A DNA stretch of 64,000 nucleotides from UBA6985 sp946536225 (GCA_946536225.1 CAMNEE010000001.1:434001-498000); one strand, 5' to 3'; numbered from the stretch's first letter, positions 1 to 9,030 are shown. The notes: generated from the letters alone by a model not told the origin. A program made the numbers and translations.

Positions 1-1
1 A

Positions 2-529
2 GGCGTTACTTATCCCTTGGGTAAATCAGGATTTACTTTTACTATTTGGAAAGATGATAAGATAATTGCAAGTAATGTAAAATACTTTAATACTCTTTGT
101 GTTTATGATGATGTATTTAAAGTAGTTGTTAATGAACGAGATGGGTATACAATTAATTCATTTAAAACTAAGACATTTGTTATTCAAAAAAATACTTCTG
201 TAAATCCATCATGGATTGATAATATACCTCCTGTAATAACAAACTTTAAAGTAGAAAATTTGGGATATTATAATTCATCTCTTGGAGCAAGAGCAGGATG
301 GAATATTAGAATATATATTGAAGGCTATGATACAGGAAGTGGAATAAATAAGTATCAAACATGGTTAGTTCCATATCAAAATGGAAGTGGAGCAGAAAGA
401 GAAGATGGGAATAATCGTGTACTTACAAATGTTTTATATTTAAATAAACCAGAAGGCAGAACTTTTTGTGCATATGTTATAGATAACGCAGGTAATGAAT
501 CTGAAAAATGTGAAACAATAAAGATTTAG
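2..529 (+). CDS. C-terminal part of a surface/Ig-like repeat protein (5' truncated)
   Basis: The reading frame is open from the first bases of the window, so the true start lies upstream; the in-frame TTG at 17 is not convincing as a start. The visible 175 residues have no membrane span. They look like a beta-rich extracellular module: an IPPVITNF junction is typical of the boundary before an Ig-like or Big-type domain, and the end (CAYVIDNAGNESEKCETIKI) carries a VIDNAGN strand often seen in bacterial Ig-like surface repeats, with two cysteines that could form a disulfide. There is no sorting signal at the C terminus. Likely the end of a secreted or surface protein; the N-terminal anchor is not visible. 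Confidence 0.6.
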   Translation, partial: GVTYPLGKSGFTFTIWKDDKIIASNVKYFNTLCVYDDVFKVVVNERDGYTINSFKTKTFVIQKNTSVNPSWIDNIPPVITNFKVENLGYYNSSLGARAGWNIRIYIEGYDTGSGINKYQTWLVPYQNGSGAEREDGNNRVLTNVLYLNKPEGRTFCAYVIDNAGNESEKCETIKI

Positions 530-534
530 TTTTA

Positions 535-543
535 TGTTATACT
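535..543 (+). promoter_or_regulatory. Extended -10 promoter (TGTTATACT)
   Basis: TG-T-TATACT lies 22 bases before the HAD hydrolase start and directly after the previous stop codon. No convincing -35 is seen. It belongs to a recurrent class in this window. Confidence 0.5.
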
Positions 544-565
544 ATATGAGGAATATGGAGATAAT

Positions 566-1234
566 ATGAAAAAATATATGATTTTAGATTTTGGTAATGT
601 TTTAGTTTATCCTACATCAGGTGATTGGAACATGACACCTGTATTTATGAAAAATGTTAATCCAAGTGGTGAAAATATTGAACAATTAAAAGCACTTTTT
701 AAAAAATATTCTTATTACTTAGATGAAAAGTTATTAACTACAGAAGAAGAATTTGAGATGTTTAAGTCATTTTATGGTGCTGTATTATCAGAGTGTGATT
801 GGTTTAAATATGATGAAGAAAAAATTCGAGAAATCGCTTATAACAGAACTTATGAGCTTGATAAATATACTTTATTTGAGGAAGTTAAAGATGAATTAGA
901 AAAATTAAGTAAGAAGTATAAATTAATCATGTTAACTGATAACTGGCCATGTGTTATCGATTATTTAAAGCATTATGATTTACTTAAATATTTTGAAAAA
1001 GTTTATATTTCATCTTTTTATGCTGAATTAAAGCGAGAAGGTGTATTCTTTGATCATCCTGTTGAAGACTTTAAGATTAATCCTAGTGATGTAATATTTA
1101 TAGATGATCATGAAGATATACTTGATGTTGCACATGAAAAAGGATTTATAGTTTATCAAATGGATAGAAAAAATACTGTAAAATCATCTAAATATGAAAT
1201 TATTCATGATTTATCATTTTTTATAGGTAAATAG
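566..1234 (+). CDS. HAD-superfamily hydrolase (HAD-IA, YihX-like)
   Basis: A 222-residue soluble protein with the haloacid dehalogenase core. Motif I is DFGNVL at residues 8-13; the second Asp of the usual DxD is Gly, as in the DLGNV variant of YihX-type sugar-phosphate phosphatases. Motif II is in LIMLTDN, a Lys/Arg pair follows in AELKREG, and motif IV is FIDDHEDILDVA, followed by the usual helix. The cap is helical, between residues 20 and 100. Reaction inferred from family: hydrolysis of a small phosphomonoester; the substrate cannot be read from sequence. The start at 566 has GGAG at 557-560. It is a stand-alone gene with its own extended -10. Confidence 0.85.
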   Translation: MKKYMILDFGNVLVYPTSGDWNMTPVFMKNVNPSGENIEQLKALFKKYSYYLDEKLLTTEEEFEMFKSFYGAVLSECDWFKYDEEKIREIAYNRTYELDKYTLFEEVKDELEKLSKKYKLIMLTDNWPCVIDYLKHYDLLKYFEKVYISSFYAELKREGVFFDHPVEDFKINPSDVIFIDDHEDILDVAHEKGFIVYQMDRKNTVKSSKYEIIHDLSFFIGK

Positions 1235-1241
1235 AAATTTT

Positions 1242-1269
1242 TTGACTTTTTATTTATAAGAGATATAAT
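1242..1269 (+). promoter_or_regulatory. Sigma-A-type promoter (TTGACT-16-TATAAT)
   Basis: -35 TTGACT at 1242-1247 and -10 TATAAT at 1264-1269, spacer 16, about 25 bases before the start at 1294. Confidence 0.65.
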
Positions 1270-1293
1270 AAGCCGAGAGAGGGAAAATTATTT

Positions 1294-2262
1294 ATGACAT
1301 TAGATACAATTGATAAAGCAATATTAGAAGCGAAAGATGAAAATGAAAAACTTATAAAGGATGAACAAGTAGTTCTTGAAGAAATTGAAAATTTAAAAAA
1401 TGCATCTTTAGAAGAAAGAAGTCAAAATAGAGTTGTTTTAGGTTGTCTTCCATATGTTCTAGCTGGTGTTGCTGCTGTTGGATTATCACATTTAGGATAT
1501 GTAGATCCTAACTGGACAGGTGCTATTACACTTGGTGCAGGAGCAATAGCTGGATGCGCAATTGAAGATCATTTAGTTAGAAAGATTGTTGATTCTAAAA
1601 CTTTAAGTGATAGCGCTTATCATAATTTAAGAAGTAGAGTTTATAAAACAATTGAAAAAGAAAAAATTATTCAAAAAGAAATTATGAATGCATCTAAGAT
1701 GAATTCTTTACTAAGCGCTAAAGCAGGTGAATTTGAATTTGAAGCAGATGCTCTTAATGAAAAGAGATGTGTAGAGGATGTGTTAGACTCTTTAGCTCTT
1801 AAGATTGCACTTGTTCAAAATGATTGTAGTAGCTATGTTCAATCTAATACAATAGCTAAAGAAGCTTTAACTGCATTAGGTATATATGGTGCATATATGT
1901 TCCCATTATCTATTTTTAACGCCGAAATTAATGGTACACAATTTATGATACCAACTGCTGCAGCACTTTTATCTATAATTAATAAAGCATCTTATGAATC
2001 TGTAAAAAGAAAGATTAACAAAAAGTATCATAATTTAATGAGATATGAAATTGATACAGATAGTTTAATTGAATTAAAAGATTTAACTAATGATTATGCA
2101 AGTAGACTTGGTAAAATTGAAGCAAAACTTCTTTTAATGGATAAGAGTGAAGAAGAAGCTCCTGTAGTAGATATAGAAGATGATTCATTATTCTTACAAG
2201 TATGGAATGAAATTTCAGAAGAAAAAGAAAAAGGATTATATAGATCAAAAAGCAATAAATAA
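1294..2262 (+). CDS. Membrane protein with coiled coils, unknown function
   Basis: I do not recognise a family. The 322 residues begin with a charged helical segment likely to be coiled coil (1-45), then a hydrophobic hairpin with a conserved-looking Gly/Ala pattern (about 48-95), a long helical charged region (95-190), and a second hydrophobic pair (about 190-232). The acidic C-terminal tail follows another helical stretch. This gives a predicted four-pass or two-hairpin protein with both ends in the cytoplasm. It sits alone between a promoter and a terminator. The coiled coil/hairpin/coiled coil architecture is like the protein at 61392, but I see no clear sequence similarity. Confidence 0.75.
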   Translation: MTLDTIDKAILEAKDENEKLIKDEQVVLEEIENLKNASLEERSQNRVVLGCLPYVLAGVAAVGLSHLGYVDPNWTGAITLGAGAIAGCAIEDHLVRKIVDSKTLSDSAYHNLRSRVYKTIEKEKIIQKEIMNASKMNSLLSAKAGEFEFEADALNEKRCVEDVLDSLALKIALVQNDCSSYVQSNTIAKEALTALGIYGAYMFPLSIFNAEINGTQFMIPTAAALLSIINKASYESVKRKINKKYHNLMRYEIDTDSLIELKDLTNDYASRLGKIEAKLLLMDKSEEEAPVVDIEDDSLFLQVWNEISEEKEKGLYRSKSNK

Positions 2263-2274
2263 TTGCTTTTTTTC
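2247..2274 (+). terminator. Rho-independent terminator
   Basis: AAAAGCAAT and ATTGCTTTT arms around a short loop, followed by T7. The left arm overlaps the last codons of the upstream gene. Confidence 0.75.
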
Positions 2275-2309
2275 TTTGAGATAAGATATAATATCTATGG
2301 TGATAAGTT

Positions 2310-2741
2310 ATGTCTAGAGAGAGTTTGAAAGATTTAGATTTATATAGAAACGTTTATATTGCGTTAAATGAGAGCGAATACGATAGTGAATTATCACAAA
2401 AGTTGATGAGTTATTATAGTATTTTCCTAGATAGATATCGTAAAGCAAGTGAAACTGATGATGAGTATCTTTCTGATGATGAACAATACAAAACATTTAG
2501 AAATTATTTTTTCTCAGTTTATAAAAAGTATGGAACTATGAGTAATGCAAAGTTTGTTATTCCATTATTTATATATTTATATGATTCAAATCCTATATCA
2601 TTTTCATTAAGTAAGTTTGATGCATTTGTTCCTGAAGCTGAAGGTTTAGACTTTAGTGAACTTCTTGGAATATATGATGTATTTGAAGAGGGAATGAATA
2701 TAGGCGAAAATCAAGGAAGAGGAAGATCAAGTGCTGTCTAG
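2310..2741 (+). CDS. Hypothetical acidic protein, 143 aa
   Basis: No family recognised. It is a soluble, mostly helical protein, acidic in the middle (a run around ETDDEYLSDDEQY) and with a Gly/Arg/Ser-rich tail. The start at 2310 is set by GGTGAT at 2299-2304, the 3' half of the Shine-Dalgarno complement, which many genes here use. It is transcribed alone: a TATAAT-like box lies about 20 bases upstream and a terminator overlaps its end. No signal peptide or membrane span. Confidence 0.65.
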   Translation: MSRESLKDLDLYRNVYIALNESEYDSELSQKLMSYYSIFLDRYRKASETDDEYLSDDEQYKTFRNYFFSVYKKYGTMSNAKFVIPLFIYLYDSNPISFSLSKFDAFVPEAEGLDFSELLGIYDVFEEGMNIGENQGRGRSSAV

Positions 2742-2758
2742 TAGACGGCATTTTTGTT
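2732..2758 (+). terminator. Rho-independent terminator
   Basis: TGCTGTCT pairs with AGACGGCA (one G-U) around AGT, followed by TTTTTGTTTT. It overlaps the stop of the upstream gene. Confidence 0.75.
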
Positions 2759-2821
2759 TTAAAAGAGTTTACTTCTATTTCTTTTATTTTAAATGTTGTA
2801 TAATAAAGATGGTGTCAAGGG

Positions 2822-4639
2822 ATGAAAAAAAATATATTAATTAAAACATTGTTAGTAATAGTTGCTGTTTTTTTCAATTATGAATTTTTATATAAGTTTG
2901 GAAATTTTGATGTCAGTTTAATGGGTTTAAACTTTAATATTTCCTTACTTGTTGTGTATATTTTATCTATTGTTAAGAAAAATAATAATATTAAAACTTC
3001 CAAGAGCGAAAAAATAATAAGCATTTTATTTACAATATTCATGATAACTGGAGAAATAATAAGTGTAACGGGTAATATTATTTATTTAGTAAAACCAAAG
3101 TATATTTTATTAACTTTAATAAAAGTCATAGGTTTCTACTATTTATTTGATAGTATCCTGTCTTTCATAAATGGAGTTATAAAAAATATCAGTTTTAAGA
3201 AGATAAGTAATAAAAAGTCTATATTTAATTGGTACTTAAAAAAATTAGAAAAGTATCCATTTAGAACTTCTTTTATTTCAATATTAATTATTTTTGGTAT
3301 TTATATTTTTGCTTTTTATCCAATTGTATTAAGTCCTGATCCATCATTTCAAATAAAGATGTATTTTAATGTTCATACTAAATATATTGATTGGGTAATT
3401 CAGAGAAATCCTTTAATTAATATGACTAATCATCATCCAATCATCCATACTTATTTATTAGGTGGATGCATAAGCTTAGGACGTAAACTTATAAATGATA
3501 ATTTTGGATTATTCTTATATACATTATTTCAAACATTAGTATATTCAAGTGTACTTGCTTATACTGTTAAGTTTATGAAGAAAAATAATGTTAATATTAA
3601 ATATATATTCTTTGTACTTCTTTTATATTTATTTGTACCTATGTATGGTTTTTATACAGTAAGCGGAGTAAAGGATACATATTATACGTCATTTATGATT
3701 CTATTTGTCCTATTCATATATGACTTTATTCACAACTATAAAGAAAAAAAGGTAAGTATTTTATATTTAGTTTATTTATATTTTGTAATTCTTCTTTTAT
3801 GCCTTTTTAGACAAAATGGATTATATGTTGTAATACTTACTATGCCGTTTGTTATGTTTTATAGCAAAAAGAATATATTAAGAATAACTTCAGTTTTTGT
3901 ATCAATTATTTTATCAATGTGGTGCTTTAATAATTTAGTTATTCCAGCACTTGGGGTAAGTGATGGAAGTATTAGAGAAGCTTTATCTGTTCCTTTTCAA
4001 CAAACTGCAAGACTAGCTAAATATCATGATGATATTATTGAAGAGAAGGATAAAGTGGTTATTGATAAATTATTAAATTATAAAACACTTGGAAAAAGAT
4101 ATGTTCCAACTTTATCAGATAAAGTTAAAAATCAATATAATAAAAATGCTACTAAGGAAGACTTAAAAAATTATTTTAAAGTTTGGTTTAAATATTTGTT
4201 TAAGGAACCAATTTGTTATGTAAATGCAACTTTAAATAATATACATGGATATTTCTATCCAGTTAGTAAGAATTGGTATTTTTATTATAAATATGACACA
4301 AGAATATTAGATGGTAATTTAGTTAATTATCATTATGTTAATAGTGAGCTTCTTAGACAAATTCTTACTATATATGGTACAATATATCCGTATATTCCTC
4401 TTATTGGATTAGTTAGTTCAATTGGAATGGGATTATATTTTATATTATATTTGATTAGTTATCTAATAGACAAAAAATTAAAAAAATATATAATAGTGTT
4501 AGTACCACTTATAACTAGTATATTAGTTTGTTTTGTTGGTCCAGCTAATACATATTTTAGATATGCTATGCCATATTTATATGTATTACCAGCATTATTT
4601 GGTTTATTAATAAAAGAAATGAGGAGTAAAAATGAGTAA
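2822..4639 (+). CDS. DUF6020-family multipass membrane protein (GT-C-like)
   Basis: A 605-residue protein with about 12 hydrophobic segments across its length. The loop after about residue 165 has DPSFQIKMYF and then TNHHPIIHTYLLGG, the Asp and His-Pro signature I associate with DUF6020 proteins, whose topology resembles GT-C glycosyltransferases using lipid-linked sugars. The role is inferred: transfer of a sugar or related group to a surface acceptor on the outer face of the membrane. It overlaps the next gene, a DPM1-like GT2, by 8 bases, which supports the idea that the GT2 makes its polyprenyl-phosphate-sugar donor. Start at 2822 follows AAGGG. Confidence 0.75.
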   Translation: MKKNILIKTLLVIVAVFFNYEFLYKFGNFDVSLMGLNFNISLLVVYILSIVKKNNNIKTSKSEKIISILFTIFMITGEIISVTGNIIYLVKPKYILLTLIKVIGFYYLFDSILSFINGVIKNISFKKISNKKSIFNWYLKKLEKYPFRTSFISILIIFGIYIFAFYPIVLSPDPSFQIKMYFNVHTKYIDWVIQRNPLINMTNHHPIIHTYLLGGCISLGRKLINDNFGLFLYTLFQTLVYSSVLAYTVKFMKKNNVNIKYIFFVLLLYLFVPMYGFYTVSGVKDTYYTSFMILFVLFIYDFIHNYKEKKVSILYLVYLYFVILLLCLFRQNGLYVVILTMPFVMFYSKKNILRITSVFVSIILSMWCFNNLVIPALGVSDGSIREALSVPFQQTARLAKYHDDIIEEKDKVVIDKLLNYKTLGKRYVPTLSDKVKNQYNKNATKEDLKNYFKVWFKYLFKEPICYVNATLNNIHGYFYPVSKNWYFYYKYDTRILDGNLVNYHYVNSELLRQILTIYGTIYPYIPLIGLVSSIGMGLYFILYLISYLIDKKLKKYIIVLVPLITSILVCFVGPANTYFRYAMPYLYVLPALFGLLIKEMRSKNE

Positions 4640-5564
4640 AAGTAAAATAGCAGTTTTAATACCTTGCTATAATGAATCAAAGACAATTGAAAAAGTAGTA
4701 AAAGATTATAAAAAAGCATTACCTGATGCAGATATTTATGTGTATGATAATAATTCAAGTGATCATACAGATACTATTGCTAAAAAAGCAGGAGCTATTG
4801 TTCGTTATGAATATAGACAAGGTAAAGGTAATGTAATTAGATCTATGTTTAGAGATATTGATGCTGATTGTTATCTAATGATTGATGGTGATGATACATA
4901 TCCAGCTGAAAATGCTAAAGAGATGTGTGATTTAGTACTTGAAGGAAAAGCAGATATGGTAATTGGTGATAGACTTTCTTCTACATATTTTGAAGAAAAC
5001 AAAAGACCATTCCATAATTTTGGTAATGTATTAGTTAGAAAACTAATTAATATAATCTTTAAAAACAATGTTAAAGATATTATGACAGGTTATAGAGCAT
5101 TCTCATATGACTTTGTTAAAGGTTTTCCAGTTTTATCAAAGGGATTTGAAATTGAAACTGAAATGACTATTCATGCAGTTGATAAAAACTTTAAATTAGT
5201 TGAAATTCCTGTTGAATATAGAGATAGACCTGCTGGAAGTGTAAGTAAACTTAATACTTATTCAGATGGATTTAAAGTATTAAAAACTATTGCTAGATTA
5301 TTTAAAGAATATGAACCTGCATTATTCTTCAATATCTTTGCAGTATTATTCTTAATTATTGGGTTTATTTTAGGATATAGTCCAGTTGCTGAATATTTTA
5401 AAACTGGCGTAGTTGCTAAGTTTCCAAGTTTAATAGTTAGTTGTTTCTCATTTACTATTTCTATACTTTTATGGATAACAGGAATTATCTTAGAAGTAAT
5501 TGCTAAGAAAAAGAAACAAGATTACGAACTATATATGAATTTAGTAAAGAAGAACGAAAAGTAA
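4632..5564 (+). CDS. GT2 glycosyltransferase, DPM1/GtrB-like with two C-terminal TM segments
   Basis: 310 residues. The GT-A domain spans about 1-230: AVLIPCYNESKTI start, DNNSSDHT nucleotide-binding loop, MIDGDDTYP carrying the DxD metal site, and GYRAFSYDF plus KGFEIETEMTIHA acceptor motifs typical of polyprenyl-phosphate sugar synthases. Two hydrophobic helices follow (about 235-255 and 265-290). Predicted reaction: transfer of a hexose from a nucleotide sugar to polyprenyl phosphate at the inner membrane face. GAGGAG at 4620-4625 is the ribosome binding site, inside the upstream DUF6020 gene, which it overlaps; the two probably form one pathway. A terminator follows. Confidence 0.9.
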   Translation: MSKSKIAVLIPCYNESKTIEKVVKDYKKALPDADIYVYDNNSSDHTDTIAKKAGAIVRYEYRQGKGNVIRSMFRDIDADCYLMIDGDDTYPAENAKEMCDLVLEGKADMVIGDRLSSTYFEENKRPFHNFGNVLVRKLINIIFKNNVKDIMTGYRAFSYDFVKGFPVLSKGFEIETEMTIHAVDKNFKLVEIPVEYRDRPAGSVSKLNTYSDGFKVLKTIARLFKEYEPALFFNIFAVLFLIIGFILGYSPVAEYFKTGVVAKFPSLIVSCFSFTISILLWITGIILEVIAKKKKQDYELYMNLVKKNEK

Positions 5565-5581
5565 AGTTTCGTTCTTTTTTT
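5550..5581 (+). terminator. Rho-independent terminator
   Basis: AGAACGAAA and TTTCGTTCT arms around AGTAAAG, then T7; it overlaps the end of the GT2 gene. Confidence 0.85.
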
Positions 5582-5649
5582 CATGTTTAAACCAAATAAG
5601 TAACTTTTTAGTGTATAATAACATTAAGACTTTACTTGGGGGAGAGTAT

Positions 5650-7296
5650 ATGGATAAATTAATATTTGTTAGACCTTCTTTAGAAAACAAGGAAGATGCA
5701 ATCAACTATATAAAGGAGTTTTATGAATATAATTCTTCTATTGAAGGAGTAAATGGACTTCATAAATATTTAGACAACTATGAAGGTTGGTTAGAAAAAA
5801 TAGATAAAGAAAGTACTCAAGAAGCAACAAATAAACAAGTTCCCAATGATACATTTTTTATTTATAGAGAAAAAGATAAAAGACTTGTTGGAGTAGTAAA
5901 CTTAAGAAAAGAGTTAAATGATAGATATAAGAACTTCGGCGGTAATGCAGGTATATCTATTAGACCAACTGAAAGAGGAAAGAAGTACGCGAGCACTGTT
6001 TTATATGGTACTCTTAAATTCTTTAATAATTTAGGTGTTAAACATATTATGTTAGACTGTGATGAAAAGAATGTTGCATCAAGTTCTTCTTTAAAAGCTT
6101 TAGGTGGAGTATTAACTAAGAAAACATATATAGATGATTTAGAGACTTTTAAGGAAGATTATGATTTTGATGTAGAAAAATCTTTAAAAGACTATAAAAC
6201 TATATATGATGAATATATTTCAATAGGTGATAAAATGAGTAAGAATGAAGAAATTATAAGAGTTTTTTACGAAGAGGTTATACCTGAAGCTAGCAAAGGT
6301 AAAATAGATGCATGGTTTAGTAAGAATCTTATGTTTAGTACAACTGTTGAAGGGAAAGAGGTTACTAAGGTTAATGAAGATGATTATCCTGAATTATGTG
6401 TTACTTCTTTGATTATAAGTGATAAGAATGAATTTGATAGATTACTTTGTGAATATGTAGATATGGCTATTAAGTTTTATGATGATGGTAATCTTGAAAG
6501 AAAAATGGAAGATGCACCTAAAGAAGACCGTGATAGATATTTATATAAATATATAATTAGTTCACTTTTTGCTAATGCAAGTGATTATGATTTTTTTAAT
6601 CCACTTTTATTTTTAAATCATAGAATTGAAATGTTTAAAAATAAAATTATGAATGAGAAGCGTGAACTATATTTAAGTACAATTGGTGCTACTATTCTAT
6701 TTGAAGAAAAAAAGGCCCCAATTGAAGCAGAAACACCATATTATATTTCAAGTGAATTAATATTTGATGATGGATATAAATTACAACTTCCGGATGTATA
6801 TGAAGGAATAAGTGATGGTAAGATGTTCATTTACGGAGTACTTCTTAAGTCTGGTCAAAATAATGAAGTAAATAAGGAATATTTAAAACAAATTCGAAAA
6901 GGTTTTACTTCTAGAATAAATGGAGCACCTGAGCATTATTTCTTAAGTGATATGTTATCTTTGTCATTATCTAACGGAATGGAAACAGTAGCTGTTCCAT
7001 ATCTTCCTCAAAGATGGAATGCTAAAAGATCATATATTTTAAATAAGAAACAAGGAGAAGAAAGAAAATTTGAAATAGATAAGCAAGAATTAATTCAAAT
7101 TAATTTAACTAATGTTTTGGTTAGATACTATTCTAAACTAGAAGCTATTTCAGGTTCTTTAAACTATACATCTTATCCATTTGAAGAAGATGACAAGGTA
7201 CATTTTAGAATTAATCCAAATGAAATAAGTAATTGTCCTGTTTTTAATGAACTAGTTCAATATAATAAAAATAATAATGAAATAAAACATCGTTAA
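5650..7296 (+). CDS. GNAT acetyltransferase domain fused to a large unknown domain
   Basis: 548 residues. The N-terminal third (about 1-180) is a GNAT fold: a beta strand with LVGVVNLRKEL, then ISIRPTERGKKYAS (acetyl-CoA loop) and NNLGVKHIMLDCDEKNVASS followed by the usual late strand. Residues about 185-548 are a helical then mixed region I cannot assign. I start at ATG 5650, which sits after GGGGGAG at 5639-5645, not at the GTG at 5611, which lies inside the -10 box (TATAAT at 5614-5619). Both the acyl acceptor and the role of the second domain are unknown. It stands alone between a terminator and the next promoter. Confidence 0.8.
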   Translation: MDKLIFVRPSLENKEDAINYIKEFYEYNSSIEGVNGLHKYLDNYEGWLEKIDKESTQEATNKQVPNDTFFIYREKDKRLVGVVNLRKELNDRYKNFGGNAGISIRPTERGKKYASTVLYGTLKFFNNLGVKHIMLDCDEKNVASSSSLKALGGVLTKKTYIDDLETFKEDYDFDVEKSLKDYKTIYDEYISIGDKMSKNEEIIRVFYEEVIPEASKGKIDAWFSKNLMFSTTVEGKEVTKVNEDDYPELCVTSLIISDKNEFDRLLCEYVDMAIKFYDDGNLERKMEDAPKEDRDRYLYKYIISSLFANASDYDFFNPLLFLNHRIEMFKNKIMNEKRELYLSTIGATILFEEKKAPIEAETPYYISSELIFDDGYKLQLPDVYEGISDGKMFIYGVLLKSGQNNEVNKEYLKQIRKGFTSRINGAPEHYFLSDMLSLSLSNGMETVAVPYLPQRWNAKRSYILNKKQGEERKFEIDKQELIQINLTNVLVRYYSKLEAISGSLNYTSYPFEEDDKVHFRINPNEISNCPVFNELVQYNKNNNEIKHR

Positions 7297-7309
7297 TAGT
7301 AAATGCGTA

Positions 7310-7318
7310 TGTTATAAT
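7310..7318 (+). promoter_or_regulatory. Extended -10 promoter (TGTTATAAT)
   Basis: A perfect TGnTATAAT lies 25 bases before the start at 7344, with no good -35 and a short predicted leader. Confidence 0.6.
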
Positions 7319-7343
7319 TTTCTAGGATATATGGAAGGTATAT

Positions 7344-7967
7344 ATGGATTTTAAAAATAGAATAATTGAATTAGAAAATAAATTTAGTGATGATGACTTT
7401 TTATATGTAAGTGGAAGTAATGAAGTTTTACTAACTGCTCCTCATACTATGGAACAAGTCTTGGAGACAGGAATTAAATTAAGCGAACCATATACAAAGG
7501 CAATTGCTTTATATGTAGCAGGAGAACTTGGTATAAATGCTTTTGTTAAAGTAAGAGATACTTTTATTGATGCTAACAAGGATGAATATGAAAAGTTTAA
7601 AACAGAACAAAGAAGAATAATCAACAATAAGGGTATACTTCTTTCTCTTGATATTCATGGTGCTAGTCAAGACCGAGATTTTGATATTGAACTTGGTACA
7701 GTTAATAATTTATCTGCGGATTATTCTACAATTAATGAACTAAAAGAAACTTTCCAAGAACAAGGGTTAAACGTAGTTATTAATGATCCTTTCAAAGGTG
7801 GAGCAGTAACTAAAAATGTATACGGGTTTACGGATGCAGAAGCTATTCAAATAGAAATTAATAGAAAATTAAGAGATATAGAAAATATTGATGGATTAAA
7901 AAAAGTATGTGATGCTCTTATTAATTTTATTAAACAGTATATTGAGACAACAAAGAGAAGAGGTTAA
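7344..7967 (+). CDS. N-formylglutamate amidohydrolase-like protein
   Basis: 207 residues. The order of motifs fits the N-formylglutamate amidohydrolase family (zinc-dependent, carboxypeptidase-like fold): LLTAPHT with His34, LSLDIHGAS with Asp103 and His105, then ELGT at 116-119, and the late QIEINRKLRD, which carries the conserved Glu and Arg. The family hydrolyses N-formylglutamate or other N-acyl amino acids, but no hut genes are nearby, so the substrate is open. GGAAGG at 7333-7338 sets the start. Only two bases separate it from the macro-like gene, so the two are probably co-translated. Confidence 0.7.
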   Translation: MDFKNRIIELENKFSDDDFLYVSGSNEVLLTAPHTMEQVLETGIKLSEPYTKAIALYVAGELGINAFVKVRDTFIDANKDEYEKFKTEQRRIINNKGILLSLDIHGASQDRDFDIELGTVNNLSADYSTINELKETFQEQGLNVVINDPFKGGAVTKNVYGFTDAEAIQIEINRKLRDIENIDGLKKVCDALINFIKQYIETTKRRG

Positions 7968-7969
7968 GT

Positions 7970-8545
7970 ATGACTAGAGTAATAATTATTGATGAAATAA
8001 AAGAAGAATATGAAGCCTTAAAAGAAAACTTTAAAAATGAAGATGTAACAATTTCGAATGAGAAAATAGATGATTGGTTAGAACATAATTTTGCTAATGC
8101 AATTGTTACTGAATCAGCTAAGAATGGGGTACTTGTAGGAGATAGTTCAAGATTAGTTGATAATCTATTTGATGGTGCAATATCTGATAAGGTAAAAAAA
8201 TGTGTAGATGAGTTTTATATGGGTGAGCTTGAAACAGGTGGTTCATTTATTACTAAAGTTCCTTTTACTGATAGATATGTAATTAATACAACTATTGATG
8301 GGAATGATTTAACATCAATTTATAAAGCTACTTTTAATAGTTTATTATGTGCATATAATACTAATATGGAAAGTATAGTATTATCACCAATTGGTAAAGA
8401 TAATAAGGACGTTAATCATAAGTTTTATCTAGATACTTTATATTATGCATACGAGCATGCACGCTTAACTCATGAAAGATATAAGAATGATGAAAAGTAT
8501 AAATTAAAAAAATTAATTCAAACGAAAGAATCTGTGTTAAAATAA
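7970..8545 (+). CDS. Divergent macro-domain-like protein
   Basis: 191 residues. The region from about 40 to 145 reads like a macro (ADP-ribose-binding) domain: NAIVTESAKNGVLVGD, then FDGAISDKV (where the family has a GG-VDGAI helix), GELETGGSFITKVPF (family: GEA-xITxGY), RYVINTTID (family: VIHTVGP) and a final MESIVLSPIG strand. The Gly-rich loop and first strand are weak, so this is a proposal and not a firm assignment. If right, it would bind or remove ADP-ribose or an acetylated derivative. The C terminus is a charged helix. It follows the amidohydrolase-like gene after 2 bases. Confidence 0.5.
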   Translation: MTRVIIIDEIKEEYEALKENFKNEDVTISNEKIDDWLEHNFANAIVTESAKNGVLVGDSSRLVDNLFDGAISDKVKKCVDEFYMGELETGGSFITKVPFTDRYVINTTIDGNDLTSIYKATFNSLLCAYNTNMESIVLSPIGKDNKDVNHKFYLDTLYYAYEHARLTHERYKNDEKYKLKKLIQTKESVLK

Positions 8546-8571
8546 AAGCAAGATGAAAGGAAGATATTTGT

Positions 8572-9030
8572 ATGGAGAATAATAATTACCACACATATAT
8601 GGTGCAAAGAAATAAGTACACTGTTAATAAAAATGGTGAAACTATTCAACTTGGTGGTGATTGGTATAGTGTTTATACATCTAAAGGTAAAGTAACAGTA
8701 TCTGAAGATGTTATTAGAAGTTTAGTTGCTAAAGGCTGTTCTGCAAAAGAAATAGAACGTGCTGGGAAGAAAATAAACGACACTTTTAAATTATCTGGTT
8801 CTATTATACTTACTCGTGGAACTCCATTTGGAAACACAACAATTTATAGAGAAGATAATGGTTTAACGGAAACTATTAATGATGAAGATGAACAAATGAA
8901 AGTAGAATTACAATCTTTAATTGATATGTCTGAAACACAATCTATGGAATTACAATACACACAAGAAAAGATTAGAACACTTAGTAAAAAAATTATTGAT
9001 AGTAAATCTAAAGATAATAAGAAAAAATAG
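8572..9030 (+). CDS. Hypothetical protein, 152 aa
   Basis: No family recognised. The first 60 residues are polar and beta-like (NKYTVNKNGETIQLGGDWYSVYTS). The last 50 are strongly charged and helical, probably a coiled coil, ending in a Lys-rich tail. GAAAGGAAG at 8555-8563 is the ribosome binding site. It is the third gene of the run starting at 7344, 26 bases after the macro-like gene, and may belong to the same transcript. No membrane span or signal peptide. Confidence 0.65.
   Translation: MENNNYHTYMVQRNKYTVNKNGETIQLGGDWYSVYTSKGKVTVSEDVIRSLVAKGCSAKEIERAGKKINDTFKLSGSIILTRGTPFGNTTIYREDNGLTETINDEDEQMKVELQSLIDMSETQSMELQYTQEKIRTLSKKIIDSKSKDNKKK

Noticed and set aside
5611..5649. GTG start at 5611 for the GNAT fusion
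   Set aside because: The codon lies within the -10 box (TATAAT 5614-5619); a good GGGGGAG site precedes ATG 5650.
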